Shown here in pieces: positions 35,998-47,391 of a stretch of 64,000 nucleotides of DNA. Each line of letters opens with the position of its first letter. Position 1 is the stretch's first letter. The stretch lies in contig CM043950.1 of assembly GCA_014529385.2 (NCBI GenBank), positions 153,566,445-153,630,444 on the forward strand, read 5' to 3'. The position numbers and the translations under genes are program-made. This DNA comes from Adiantum capillus-veneris (lineage: Eukaryota; Streptophyta; Polypodiopsida; Polypodiales; Pteridaceae). Under the pieces are notes generated by a model, which saw nothing but the letters and a program-made list of their open reading frames with translations, made no database searches and was not told the DNA's origin.

Positions 35998-38900
35998 GTA
36001 TGTGTAAGCGTGAGCATGTATGTGTGTGTTTTCTTTTAAATTGTCTTTTCTAATCTTAAAAATAAATGTTTTAAACACTATTGTTTAGGGGGGAGTTTTT
36101 AAATGTGGAAGGAGAGAATTCATGAGCCAAAGTGAGCATGACATGCATAGCGTCAGGTAGCTCCTTATATTGACCATAGGAGAGATTACATGCCAAGATG
36201 AGCTCATGCCAAGAACACAACATCCTCCCACACTAAGGTGGGAAGACATACACACCACACCTCCCCCTTAGGGAGAAAAAGACAAACATCTTTTTACAAT
36301 TTTGAACTGAGAAAAGACACAAGTCAATCAACTCCAATGCCTCGCGAGGGGCGAGTGAACTTACAACGGTTGAGATATTGATTTGGGGAATGATTGGGGC
36401 TAAAAAATGTACTATTTAAAAAAAAATAGGTTTTTTTTTCTTTTTTTAAATTATGCAACTGATTTCACTCAAAATCAAGTACTTAACAATACAATTGTAT
36501 ATTTTAACCAATCATTCACCAAAGTGCTAATCAAAATCAAATCATTTTGGACTATTTTTATCGTTTTTCATGCAATTTTGACCCAAAAATATAGTATAAC
36601 TAGAAGTTTAATTAGGAAAGTCTTTGCACACCGATAAAAGTACTACCAAATTATCATAATAATCATTTCATTTCGCACATCAACTCACACATACAATTCA
36701 ATTTTTATTTGAGTAAAAGACACAATCGCTTAACAAGCATACACACATACAATTCTAATGCAATTTCGATGGTATTTTGATGCATATTAAATGCCAAAAA
36801 CCATGAACCATAAGCAAATCAATAATCACAAGCATCCATAGGCACCAAGATTGTCATGCATTTGCACCCAAATGTGTGCACATTGCTTACACATAGATAC
36901 ACAACAATAATGCACCTAAAATTGCACCAAATCTTATGCACTTAATCTCTAATCAAAATTTGCACATAAATCAACAAATGAGTGGGCTAATGCACTCACA
37001 TTTGCACCAAAAGTTATGTTGATTTTCCATTCTAGTTGACGTTTCCATTGGTGTGTATGTGTGGGCACACAAATTGCACTCCAAAATTGCTTTGACCTAC
37101 AACACACCATCACCAAATCTCATGTGCTTCCATTTCAACAAAATCAAACACATAAGACTAACAAGCACACATCTAATCAAATGTTTATTCATGTATAACA
37201 TTAGAAGCACATGTGATTGTTGAGTAATTAACAAAGATAATTAGTGAAAAGTCTGCAAATCACGTACTCAAAATCACAAAAAATCTGCATGATTTTTTTA
37301 TGATTTTCTTTCGAAAGAGTGATGTGCAAGCCTCTAATTAGACATACAACACATCAATTTTTATGATGGTATCACTTTGTTGCCATCATTTTTTATACAA
37401 GATTTAGAGGAAGCCTTTTATACAAGCTTTTTTGAGCTAATGACTCACATATTTGGGCCGATATCCATTGATCTGCAAGCAAAGTCTATCACCTATTCAA
37501 CCATGGAAATGAAAAACTCTTTATTAGAGATGAATCTCACCAAATAAGAAAAGCAATAGTACATTAACTGGACTCCGTCAACTCAACTAGCACCATCGTA
37601 TTAGAAGACCTCTATATAGTTAGGCATGTCAAAAAGGACATGGCCTAAGAGGGGAGGGAATGCTAGTTGCCAAGCTAACAAATGCAACCGAAGGCCAATC
37701 ATGTGGCATTTTTATAATTTTCTATCATATACAAAGCTTGGTCTTATCTTCTTGCAATGTTTGACTCTTGTAATTTATTTTTACGAGTGTATGTTTGAGC
37801 CAATATTCATTAGGCCAAGTCTATTGGCTTCCAGTTTGTATCTAATTTGTTTTGTCAACCCTTAGTCTACCAGATTATTGATCCATATCAACGTAAGAAC
37901 CAGATTTTTGACCATTGGCCAAGTATAACGATCGGGTTTTGTAATTTTAAACACTAGTTTTAACAAGATAATGAAGTTAGCTTACGAGTACATCGTACCA
38001 TTGAGTCATTTGCAAACTTTGTTTACTTGGATCTAATTCCATTTTCAAGGTCGTCGGCTTTGCATTGCTAGGTGAAAGTTCTACAAGTTAACGTCACTCG
38101 TCGCATTTCTTTGTTTTGAGTGTGACCCTCCTCATGTTGTTTTGTTCATAGCTTGTGATTTTAGTATCCGAATTTGATAAGTTTTTGTGGATAGAGCTCG
38201 TCATTACAAAGCTATAGGATATGTCCATTGCAAAAATCAACCTACTAAATTTAAGCCTACCAATAAGTATTGTTTTTTACCCGACATCCATTTAATGGGT
38301 TTAATATCTTAGGATAATCCTAGCTTGTCTTGTCTATCGTCATAGCAAGCTTGGTTGCAAATGGATCACATTTGCTAGGTGAAATGCATGAGTTAGCGAC
38401 CATAGACTAGCTTCTAATGATTTCGCTATCATTTACGGCTGTGCTTGTAATATGCTTTGACTATGTTTTTCAAGAGTTTTGTAGCAACGCCCAAGTATTT
38501 TTTAGAAGATATACCTAAAACTCCACAATTGCCACCAAGAAACACACATGCAATCAACACGAAAAATCATACTACAAAAACATGAGTAGGTGATACGATC
38601 TTTAAAAAAGAAAAGAAGACGCGAATCCAGGTTGATGCTCGCTACGGAAAAAAAAAATTTGGAGGCGAGAAGCGGCCAACGCCGAGCGGATTGGAGGGGT
38701 GAGCTGTTGGGGCTGCACGACGAGGAGATGAAGAAAACGCAGGGCTCCGGACGATGTCGATCGCGGTGGCTACTGTGTATCTGCTCTGTTGTACCCGCCT
38801 AGCTATTGTGTATCTCTGTAGCCGCAGGTCTCCAGATTAAGCAGAGCAGCGCATGGGTTTTGTGAGAGAGAACAGTGCATGGGCTTTGTGAGAGAGGGGC

Positions 38901-41218
38901 GACGCTGAGGCTTAACGCCCCCCACAGGGCTGCCCTCGCCCAAGGGGGACACATGGAGTAGCAGGGGTGCACCTTGGAAATGAGCTGTGCGAGGACTATT
39001 TTTTTTAGTGCTAAGGACTACACCTACGTACAACTCGATGCGATAGTTGGAGTGGTTGAGAGAGTCACCTCTAAATGGGAGGTGTACATATCGAATCTGA
39101 ATCCAACATTTTTGAATGGTAGCAAGGATGGCCAAGGTACATTTGGAAGGGGAGAATGGTGGGATTCCGAGGCATCTTGTAAAGTAATGAATAAAGCGAG
39201 TAGTGGCAGAGTAGTAGTATAGGTATGATTAGCAAGTATGGATTCTCACATTGTTTGTATCAAGACTACCTTGTATGTAGAAAAGATATCTCTAGCTCTA
39301 TAACAAAAACTATGATCATGAGTACTTTAGCTTGGACTAATTACCTAAGCAAAAACATGCCCTTGCAAAGTTTAATAACCAGTTTCCTGATTCTACTTGG
39401 CTTTCAAAATTCATATGTGCCCACAAATCTCTACCCATTGAGTTCTTATTCATGGTACCATACTAATCAGAGATATTGATATAGCTTGAATCAAACCGTC
39501 TCTTTAAATTGTGCCTTGAGTTTCACTCCTCCTGCTCCTAATATCCAAACACATGGACATCATCTTTCATAGCGCTAAATACAATGTCATTGTAAATACA
39601 AAGCTTCCTATAACATCCAATAAAAAACAATTTGAAAACACATTTAATGCATATCTATTTTGCAGAGTGTTGCAAATAGGAAAACCATCTTCTTTTATTA
39701 ATCCGACTTTGCCTTATTCTTTTGGTAGAAATAATTACCATATACCAGAACACACATCAAAGAGATTGATTGCAATGGATTTGACAATAGCCAAAGTACA
39801 TAGCTTAATTAAGACTTGAAAGGAAGATATTATTCTTGTTGACCAATGGATATACATGAAAAGAAGCCTATATTATCGTATTACAATGACAAACTATCTG
39901 AAGTTCTCAAAAATTTAACACGAGTCATGTGTGGCTTCTTGAAAATAACAACTTTTCTGTATGACTTGAAAAACAATTTCTTTCTGTATGACTTGAGAAT
40001 TAACCTTGGCCATGTCTTATTCTAGGTGGTAGAACCTCGTGAAAAAAAGAATAATAAATGGAACTTTAAGGCCTTTAAGGGACACCTTCAAGAGAACTTT
40101 CTTCTAGAAAATACACATGTTTTATTAAACATTCATGAAGTGCTTGTATATCGGTCTAAGTGACACCTTCAAGAGAGCTTTCTTCTAGAAAAGATACATG
40201 TTTTATTTAACATTCACGAAGTAGTTGTATATGGGTCATGTTCATTCACACACTAGATTTTCTCTGTATTGTGATAGCAAAAAGTTTTTTTCTTTGAGAG
40301 TACAAGAACTTTGAAACACACGCACACACCCTATGTACAACGGCCTCACTAAAAAGTTTTAAGCTTGGAATCTCATCAGTTACCACAACCAACACTTTTG
40401 TAGCAATTAAAGCAATCCAACTAGCTTTAAATTGGCATGTTAAAACATGGCGTAGAGGAGAATCAGAAAGGCGTACGATTTTTATTGTGCCTTTGGTTGG
40501 TTAGTGAGAGGATCCCTTCAATTAAGGGCACATGTGACTTCCTTTAAATTTTGTTTTAAAATTCCTATGTGAGGATTCACCTTGTTTGAGAGAGAACACA
40601 ATTATATTATACGACTCTTCTTTCACAAAGATTTCCAATGCTTTGTATAATATGCCTCAGAGACGCAGATAAAAGCTTGTCCATCAAGGTGGTGGAGTCA
40701 ATGTCCACTCTCGATGTTTCAAACACTAAATAATCTCACTTCTAGAGAAAACTATACAAAGAACCATACTCACATTCAAAGTAACATAAACAAATTAAGG
40801 AAAGGTGCTATGCAAAAGAGTGAAAGCTTTGCTTCCATACCTGCTTTGGAGTACTAACGCACGGAGACGACAAGTCTCATGTGAGGAAAATCGATGCCAC
40901 CATGCCAACAGAACGAGCTTTTGATGCATGTGTGACAGTCGGTGCTTGTTCCGGAAGCTTCATGATATACATAGTGCCAGCTTCAGCTCATTGGAGAAGC
41001 TACTGTAATATGTAGCTTTTAGGTGCTTGGCTAGCTGGTTGCAGGCTGATCAGCTTCTTCTTTTACATTCCCATGCAAAGAAGGCCAAGTGACCAATGTT
41101 AACAGAGTGAAGGGGGCAGGTTGCATTGTGTTGGGGTTGAGCAAACTGCATAGCAAACTGTGGCAGGCCGCTTCTTGAACCCAACACCTACTTGAATGCT
41201 TTGCACGAACCACAGCCT
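34241..41218. other. Long non-coding stretch with microsatellites and small tandem duplications
   Basis: I recognise no gene. (CT)n is at 34822-34886 and (AG)n at 35912-35993. A 75-bp tandem pair starts at 34981 and 35056 (CATGKTCTATGCGTGCARTC). An 81-bp pair starts at 40081 and 40162 (GACACCTTCAAGAGARCTTT). Long frames here consist of translated simple repeat or AT-rich sequence. Confidence 0.6.
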
Positions 41219-41750
41219 TTAGCTTGAACTCCGACGCTCACTCCTAGACCTTGGAGAGTTTCCTGGTTTCAATCTTGAGCTACCAAATTGGCCAGAAGCC
41301 TGATAGTTTGGGTGCGTTAAGCTTGACGGTGATTTCATTGTTGACTTCATCGACAAAATCCTTCTGCATAAGAAGAAGACAGTTGTTTGAAAGTTCTTGA
41401 AGCTTGAAGATAACAGATGTAATTCTAGAGCGAATGAAGTTGATAGAAATGATTGTGGAAAAAAGACCATGACGTACTCCAAAACAACGATTGACTTAAA
41501 ATAGTGGCTTAAATTGTACATGTTATTTAATGCGTGCTGCAAGAATGACAATGCTTAAGCAAAGACAAAGAAGTTTACTTTTTAGGGTTAAGGAATTTAG
41601 GGTTTTAGAGTTCAAAGTTTCAAGGTATAGGATTTAATGTTTAAGGTTTAGGGCCTCTAAAGAGAGGAGAGAGAATTCAAAAAGAGAATATATGCACACA
41701 GCATAGAGAGCTTCTTGCTTTGACAAAGAGATTGGCATGGACCACCTTTC

Positions 41751-41791
<41 letters not shown>

Positions 41792-44200
41792 TATTAGCCA
41801 AACAGACACAATGATTAGTTGCGTCCATGACCTCGACGCAAAAACCCTAACATTAAAACCTATCATGTACAGCCCTCTAGAATCAAAGCAATCGTCCTCG
41901 CTTGCAGGATATAGTGAAAGCGAGAGGAAGAGAGAGAAAAAGAATGTCCACACATCTTAACATTTAGTGATGTTCCCCCAATTCAATCCTGCAAATAAAC
42001 ATGCAGCTACGCATTCACGTGCACATGTAACAAAGCAATGGCTCATTGAAAAAATTTCAAGCCAAAAGCACCAAAAAAATGGAGACTACATTACCTGTCC
42101 TCCTCCATCTCATGCTTTACCTCGACCAATGCCATGTATCTATTCTTGATCTTTGGAGAGTACTCCAAGAATGCGTAGCAAAGTGGATTTTGCTTCTGAA
42201 CCTCGAGGGTCAGCAAACCTGATTCTTTCATTTGCTCATACTCATGCAAAATTTGTTCAAAAGAGCCCACTTCCTTCACTCGGTTCACTACATCATGAAG
42301 GCAAAGTTGGGAACAAATTTTCCATCAAAACACTTTGTTTATGGAGGAAGAGGTCAAGCTTTCTGCGGTAATTGCTAGTTTCATGGCACATAGAGACACT
42401 GAGATCAACACACAAGTAGCACCTCCATAGATCTTGCGGGTGGTCTCCTCGATAAAGTCAAACTCACAAGCAAGCTCGATGATCGTCTCAGGCAGCATGG
42501 GGCCTTGGCCACCGCTGTTGTGCTCCTTGAAGCAGTCGACTGCAGCCTGAAACCACGTCTCCGCCTCATGCCATCGTTCATCCCAACTGAAGGGAAGCTT
42601 CTCCCATGTGTGCCAGTATATGGCCAGCTCATCTCTCACTCTCTGCAGCATGAATGTTGTTAGCTGTAACAGCCTCGGCCTTGCTATAAATGCTGTCGCA
42701 AAGAAGTTGGATAGATCCAAGAAACTATGCAAATCCGCATCCCTCAAACTTAAAGCCTCCATGTAACCCTTGTCTTTGTAGTTCTTTAGCTCCATGTACA
42801 GCACCTCCGGGTAGCATTTGATGAATTTTCCTGCATTTTACAAAAATTACGTGCTGCTTTCTCATAAATGCATATATTTGGTATGCGTCGTTCAAGTGCT
42901 GCGCATGCCGGACAGTAGCACGACATAGTCAACAAGCAAGCCACATCGCAAGGCATTCTATGGTGAAATGTAAGCAAATGTGCCCACTTGGCAATGATTA
43001 TGCATGCATACATAACAGAAACACATGTCTAAGCCCATCCAAGGAAGATCTGCAGACGCAGGACAAAATAAATGGGTGGTGGGTGAGGTGAGACTAAGGG
43101 CACTGACCAATAATATATAATGCAGACCCGCTTCAACCCTCAGCCAGTATTCAGCCGAAGATCTCAATCTGCCACAGCTGTGGCGAAGGGTCCATATCCC
43201 TATCCTAGTAGTCTAGGACATCTGTTTGCTCTGGCTCTCACAGCCATCCCCAAGGCGGATACACACACTCGTATCAAAGCGAGAATATACAGATTATTTC
43301 GTCCAATTTTATTCAATATGCCAACTCCATGCATTATTGCAGGCTGTTGTGAAGCATAATAACAATAAAGAAGCGGTATGCACATTCCATTGTCCACTGA
43401 TTCATTCCGACAGAAAGTTATACAGCACCACCGCCTCAAACCCAAGCCATTCCACAATGAGAGCATACCCATCGAAAGTTATTCCAGTAATATCAATCCA
43501 TCATCCATTCAAGTAGCCAGTCCCAGGTATTTAATCACAAACCACAACTTGTCGATAATATGCAAAGTTCATGTGCATGTACATGAGAGCACACTCTGCA
43601 TCAGAAAAAGTGTAAGGTATGTTTATGCACCCTATTACCTCAATGGGTACAGAATAAACATACATATGAATTTTGATACTGAGCTGATGAAGAGAATAAC
43701 CGTCTATGCAAGGCCAAAGGCAGAGGAGAGACCGAACTGTTGGAGTGTGCCATGATGTGGGCTGCCTGGAATGAGATGGCCTCAACAGATTTCATGTCCT
43801 CAGGAATAGTGTTGCCTTGCTCAGCAATGGCACGCTTGAAATCGACGTTTCGTTGAAGCCAGCCCCATGGATTGGGGTGCTTGCGCAGTGACATCTTCTC
43901 CACATTGGGATCGAATACTGCCGACACTTCATGAACGAGGCGCGTTGCCAGCAGATAGCCCATCTCTCTAGCCAAGTCGCCTTTCAGGTTTCCCAGCTTC
44001 TCCTCAATCTGCTCAACTTCCCTCTGTATTTGCTGCTGTTGCTGAAGGACCTCAACATTGCCCTGATTCGGAGGAAAGTGCTTACTGCCATTACTCTCAA
44101 TTGCAGAGGCAGCATGGGCGGCACATATTTGTGTGGAAGGACGAGGGTGTTTAGGGGGCGGAGAGCGAGAGAAGCAGCAGAGAAACCCTCGCCTGCCCAT
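41219..44200 (-). CDS. Uncharacterised four-exon plant protein, about 402 residues
   Basis: Inferred exons on the minus strand: 44200-43738, 42830-42423, 42287-42095 and 41363-41219. Each junction is GT-AG, phases agree, and the total of 1209 bases gives 402 residues plus stop. I chose ATG at 44200 (MGRRGFLCCFSRS); the Arg/Ser/Cys-rich head could be an organelle transit peptide. Residues about 48-75 (LQQQQQIQREVEQIEEKLGN) form a coiled coil. A rich, conserved-looking body follows: HPNPWGWLQRNVDFKR, KFIKCYPEVLYMELKNY, LHSFLDLSNFFATAFIARPR, WHTWEKLPFSWDERWHEAE, FDFIEETTRKIYGG and SFEQILHEYEQMKESG. The tail is Ser/Arg-rich (NSPRSRSERRSSS). I do not recognise the family. There are no stops in the frame, unlike the transposons around it. 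Confidence 0.7.
42091..42095 (-). promoter_or_regulatory. Donor site overlapping a stop: alternative 3' end of the 402-residue gene
   Basis: Exon 3 ends GAC AG, followed by GTAATG, a strong donor. If unspliced, the same bases read AGG TAA and stop after EEDR (about 355 residues). If spliced to the acceptor at 41364 (pyrimidine-rich, then GCAG), the protein gains about 48 residues. Both outcomes are readable from the sequence. Confidence 0.5.
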
Positions 44201-44455
44201 TCCTCTGCATAGACATGCCCTGCTTCTACGTAATGAAAACACACAGAACTGTGCCCGCAGGAATCGATGGGCGAGACTAGCGCGTCGCTCTACAAATCAG
44301 GCATGACGCTTGATCAAATGGCCGGCGCACGAAGGGCAAGCGCACGAAGGGCAAATAGATTAACCAAAGAAACCTATGCCCTATGCCCCTAATCTCCCAA
44401 AGGGGAAGAGGAAGCACAACATTTTTTGGCCTTCCCAAAGGGGTGATTGGCCTGC

Positions 44456-44515
44456 CCTCAAGACTAAGTAACACGGGGTCTTAAATGAAGACCCCGTTAT
44501 GGGATCCACGGCGAG
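44456..44515. repeat. Inverted repeat arm 1 with a perfect hairpin
   Basis: The arm contains GGGGTCTT, a 5-base loop and AAGACCCC at 44475-44495, then GTTATGGGATCCACGGCG. It matches the reverse complement of arm 2 near 46700-46753 at most positions. Confidence 0.8.
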
Positions 44516-46694
44516 CAGCTACACGCACAAAAGCAGAGGTAAGCTCGGCCGTCCGATTTTAAACGGACGTGTCCGAGTTAGTGCTGAAAATTGCAACCCT
44601 TCCCGCCCTTCCTTCATCTTTGGCCCTGCACATGCCTGGCAAAATTTTTGTAGACCTTCCCCATGATGGCCACGTTCATCAACTAGCCATTCCTATGGGA
44701 AGGGCTCTCTTCTACAAACTCTTTCTTGGGAAGGGCAACCTATGTAAAAGCCCTTCAAGGATTAATGATGAAAATTATAATATCTCTTGCATGGTCTTAA
44801 CCTTTCTTACGTGGAATCTACAAGGTAGAAAGCAAATGAAAACTTTATTTTTAAGGTTGGAGCATGGAGGTTTTGAACCCATAATTGTGGATTCTTCTAA
44901 TTTTAAAGCTTGCACATGGAGGTTTTGAACCCATAATCGCGAGTCCTTGGAAATTCAAAGAGAACCCACAAGCAATGAATTGTGAGTCGTGAGGGTTGAC
45001 CCCATCTGTTTGAAAATTGAGAAGAGACACTTGCCCATTGCCCTGAACAATAGTTGCCTACGTTTTTCCCATTGCACTTGCATTTTTTCTTGATCCATGG
45101 TTTGATCGCTCTCGAGTCATGATTCTTGGCTCCTGAGTCCTCAACCTGGTTTATTGGTGCTTGCGTTTCCAGGTGTCATCTATATCGTTGGCTTTCCCTC
45201 TCAGGAATTAGAGTAGCAACCCAGAACTCACAACTTTGAAGCTGGATCTTGGGACCCAAAAGTGACTCAGGTGATCATCTGATCTGATTTTTCTTTGTGG
45301 TCTTGTACATTGCGTTTGTTTTCCTTATATGGAAGGTTCTTGATGATGAATCATGAGAGGTCTAGTGATACATTCTTGTGTAGGGATGGGACCGATGTGC
45401 TACTGAGTACATAAATGGCCACCGTGAGTAGATGGAGTGGAGAACATCAATTTGTGTTTTGTTTATCCTTTGTGTAGAAGATAAAAAGACTCCTTAATAA
45501 GCTATAATAATTCTTAATTTTGCATATGTTTAAGGCTTGATGTTATTCTATCTCATTCAAATTTGGTAGTTGATTATGTAACAATCATGGTGCACTTTGT
45601 ATGGAAGGTGGTGTTGGAGAGCTTTATAACTAGCAAAGAGGTATCTCAAGGCAAAGGATCGTCCCGGGTGCCCGGCCTGATGCATGGTGTTGGTGGAATA
45701 AAAGCTAACTTGTCAACACTTTAAAAAATATAGATATATTTGTTCCTCTTTAAGTGTCCACCGTCCCTTGATATAATAGTGATCGTTTCAGGTGTGTTTA
45801 CATGTACATTTGGCAACTTAATTGGTGCCAACAACACAAGAAAGTTCTTTTGTTTGTCTCAATAGCAGGCTTTGAGAATGAGGTGGGTCTTCACGACTAT
45901 GTCTGCTAGTTTTTTACTTTGTATAAGTCTACTTTTCTTGCAAATTTTTGGCTTTAAAATTGTTCCTCTCTACAGCTCCTGTCTATCTAGATTTCCATGG
46001 ACTCAATGTTTTAGTCACTATTTTGGAAAATGGCTTTTGGGACGTGGTTTGCATAAATAAATTTGTATGCATATTTATTTGTTGACGGTATGGTTGTAGG
46101 TGTATGTATGGGTTTATGCATGCATGAATGTGTACCAATGTATCATGTAAACTCTGGAGTTTGGACAAATATGCCAAAAAAAGGCATTTCCCAGATTTGT
46201 CATTGGCTCATGAGCCATAACTCATAAATAATGTGAATGAAGTTTGTGCATAGCTAAGATGACTAACGTATACATGTTGATGGGAGCATCCGCAACATAA
46301 TATGATGCTTGAGCGTATATTTGTTTTGTTTCGACAATCTAAATCACAATCTTGATTGTGTTAAGATGGAAGGGTGGAAATTTTTTAGCCATGCATCGGG
46401 AAGATTGAAGCACACGATCATCCTTCCTATGGGACGGGCAACCATGAACGTTTTCCTTCCCTAGGATGGGCGAGGGTGCCCTGCAATTTCCAAGCATGGT
46501 CCGAGTTTACTTTTCCCCATAGAAGTTTAGCTTATATAGTTTATTTTTCGCCTTGTTGACACCGAAATGCACGCGCATGTGTGGTTAGCTCACCAAGCTG
46601 CCATGGCCAAGGTGCCGAGTTTGAATCATCGGGCGGACGTTGACCTACGTTTTTTGTTGGACGTCCATCTCCCTCGAGATTCGTGCGTGCCACA

Positions 46695-46753
46695 CCCGCC
46701 GTCGATCCCATGACGGGGTCTTCATTAAAGACCCCATGTTCCTTAGTCATGAG
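46695..46753. repeat. Inverted repeat arm 2 with a perfect hairpin
   Basis: GGGGTCTT, a 5-base loop and AAGACCCC lie at 46715-46735, preceded by CGCCGTCGATCCCATGAC and followed by CTTAGTCATGAGG. Arms 1 and 2 are about 2.2 kb apart and in opposite orientation. Confidence 0.8.
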
Positions 46754-47023
46754 GTTGGCCTGCCCCTAAGGGGGGGTGAGGCCCTAGTGATGCCTCCCCT
46801 TTTTGCTAATGAAAAAGGCAAGGTTATGTTTTGAAAAAATGCATAATTTTTTATTGGCTACTTTGTGCATAGTGGGACACTTATTATAGAGACATGATGT
46901 TTGGGAATGGTGACAATGGAGTAAATTAGAAGATCTTGTCTTAGGTACCGAATGTTTACACGAAAATGAATTTATGAGAAAAAAAAAGTCATTGATTGAA
47001 TGAGGTAGTAATCGGTCATTAGA

Positions 47024-47025
<2 letters not shown>

Positions 47026-47066
<41 letters not shown>
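47026..47066. repeat. Poly-G tract of 41 bases
   Basis: An uninterrupted G run, flanked by AGAGA on the left and CTAG on the right. Such a run can form G-quadruplex structures, and its true length is hard to sequence. Confidence 0.9.
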
Positions 47067-47199
47067 CTAGTAAAGGCAATGATGAAAATTTTACCCATGA
47101 TTGGTAAGGTATACTAAGCATCAGGATCACCATGAGACACCCCAAAATCGTGTCAGACTGGTTGGTGATGGCGTGCCTCTAGTCTCCACCTCTCATGCA

Positions 47200-47202
47200 T
47201 TG

Positions 47203-47261
<59 letters not shown>

Positions 47262-47323
47262 GCAACATCTTTTGATTGTTTTAGGTGCTGCTATGTGTGT
47301 GTGTGTTGATTGTTGTGCGAGAA

Positions 47324-47391
<68 letters not shown>

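Larger units (their letters stand above)
44243..47025. other. Intergenic stretch with an inverted repeat pair
   Basis: Upstream of the 402-residue gene. It contains no gene that I recognise. The two inverted repeats at 44456-44515 and 46695-46753 are listed separately. Confidence 0.5.

Noticed and set aside
35641-36078. 145-residue minus frame with SLSLSL
   Set aside because: Product of the (AG)n tract at 35912-35993; no conserved motif on either side.
38590-38802. Basic 70-residue frame (KKKRRRESRL)
   Set aside because: GC-rich and short; no supporting exon or homology pattern.
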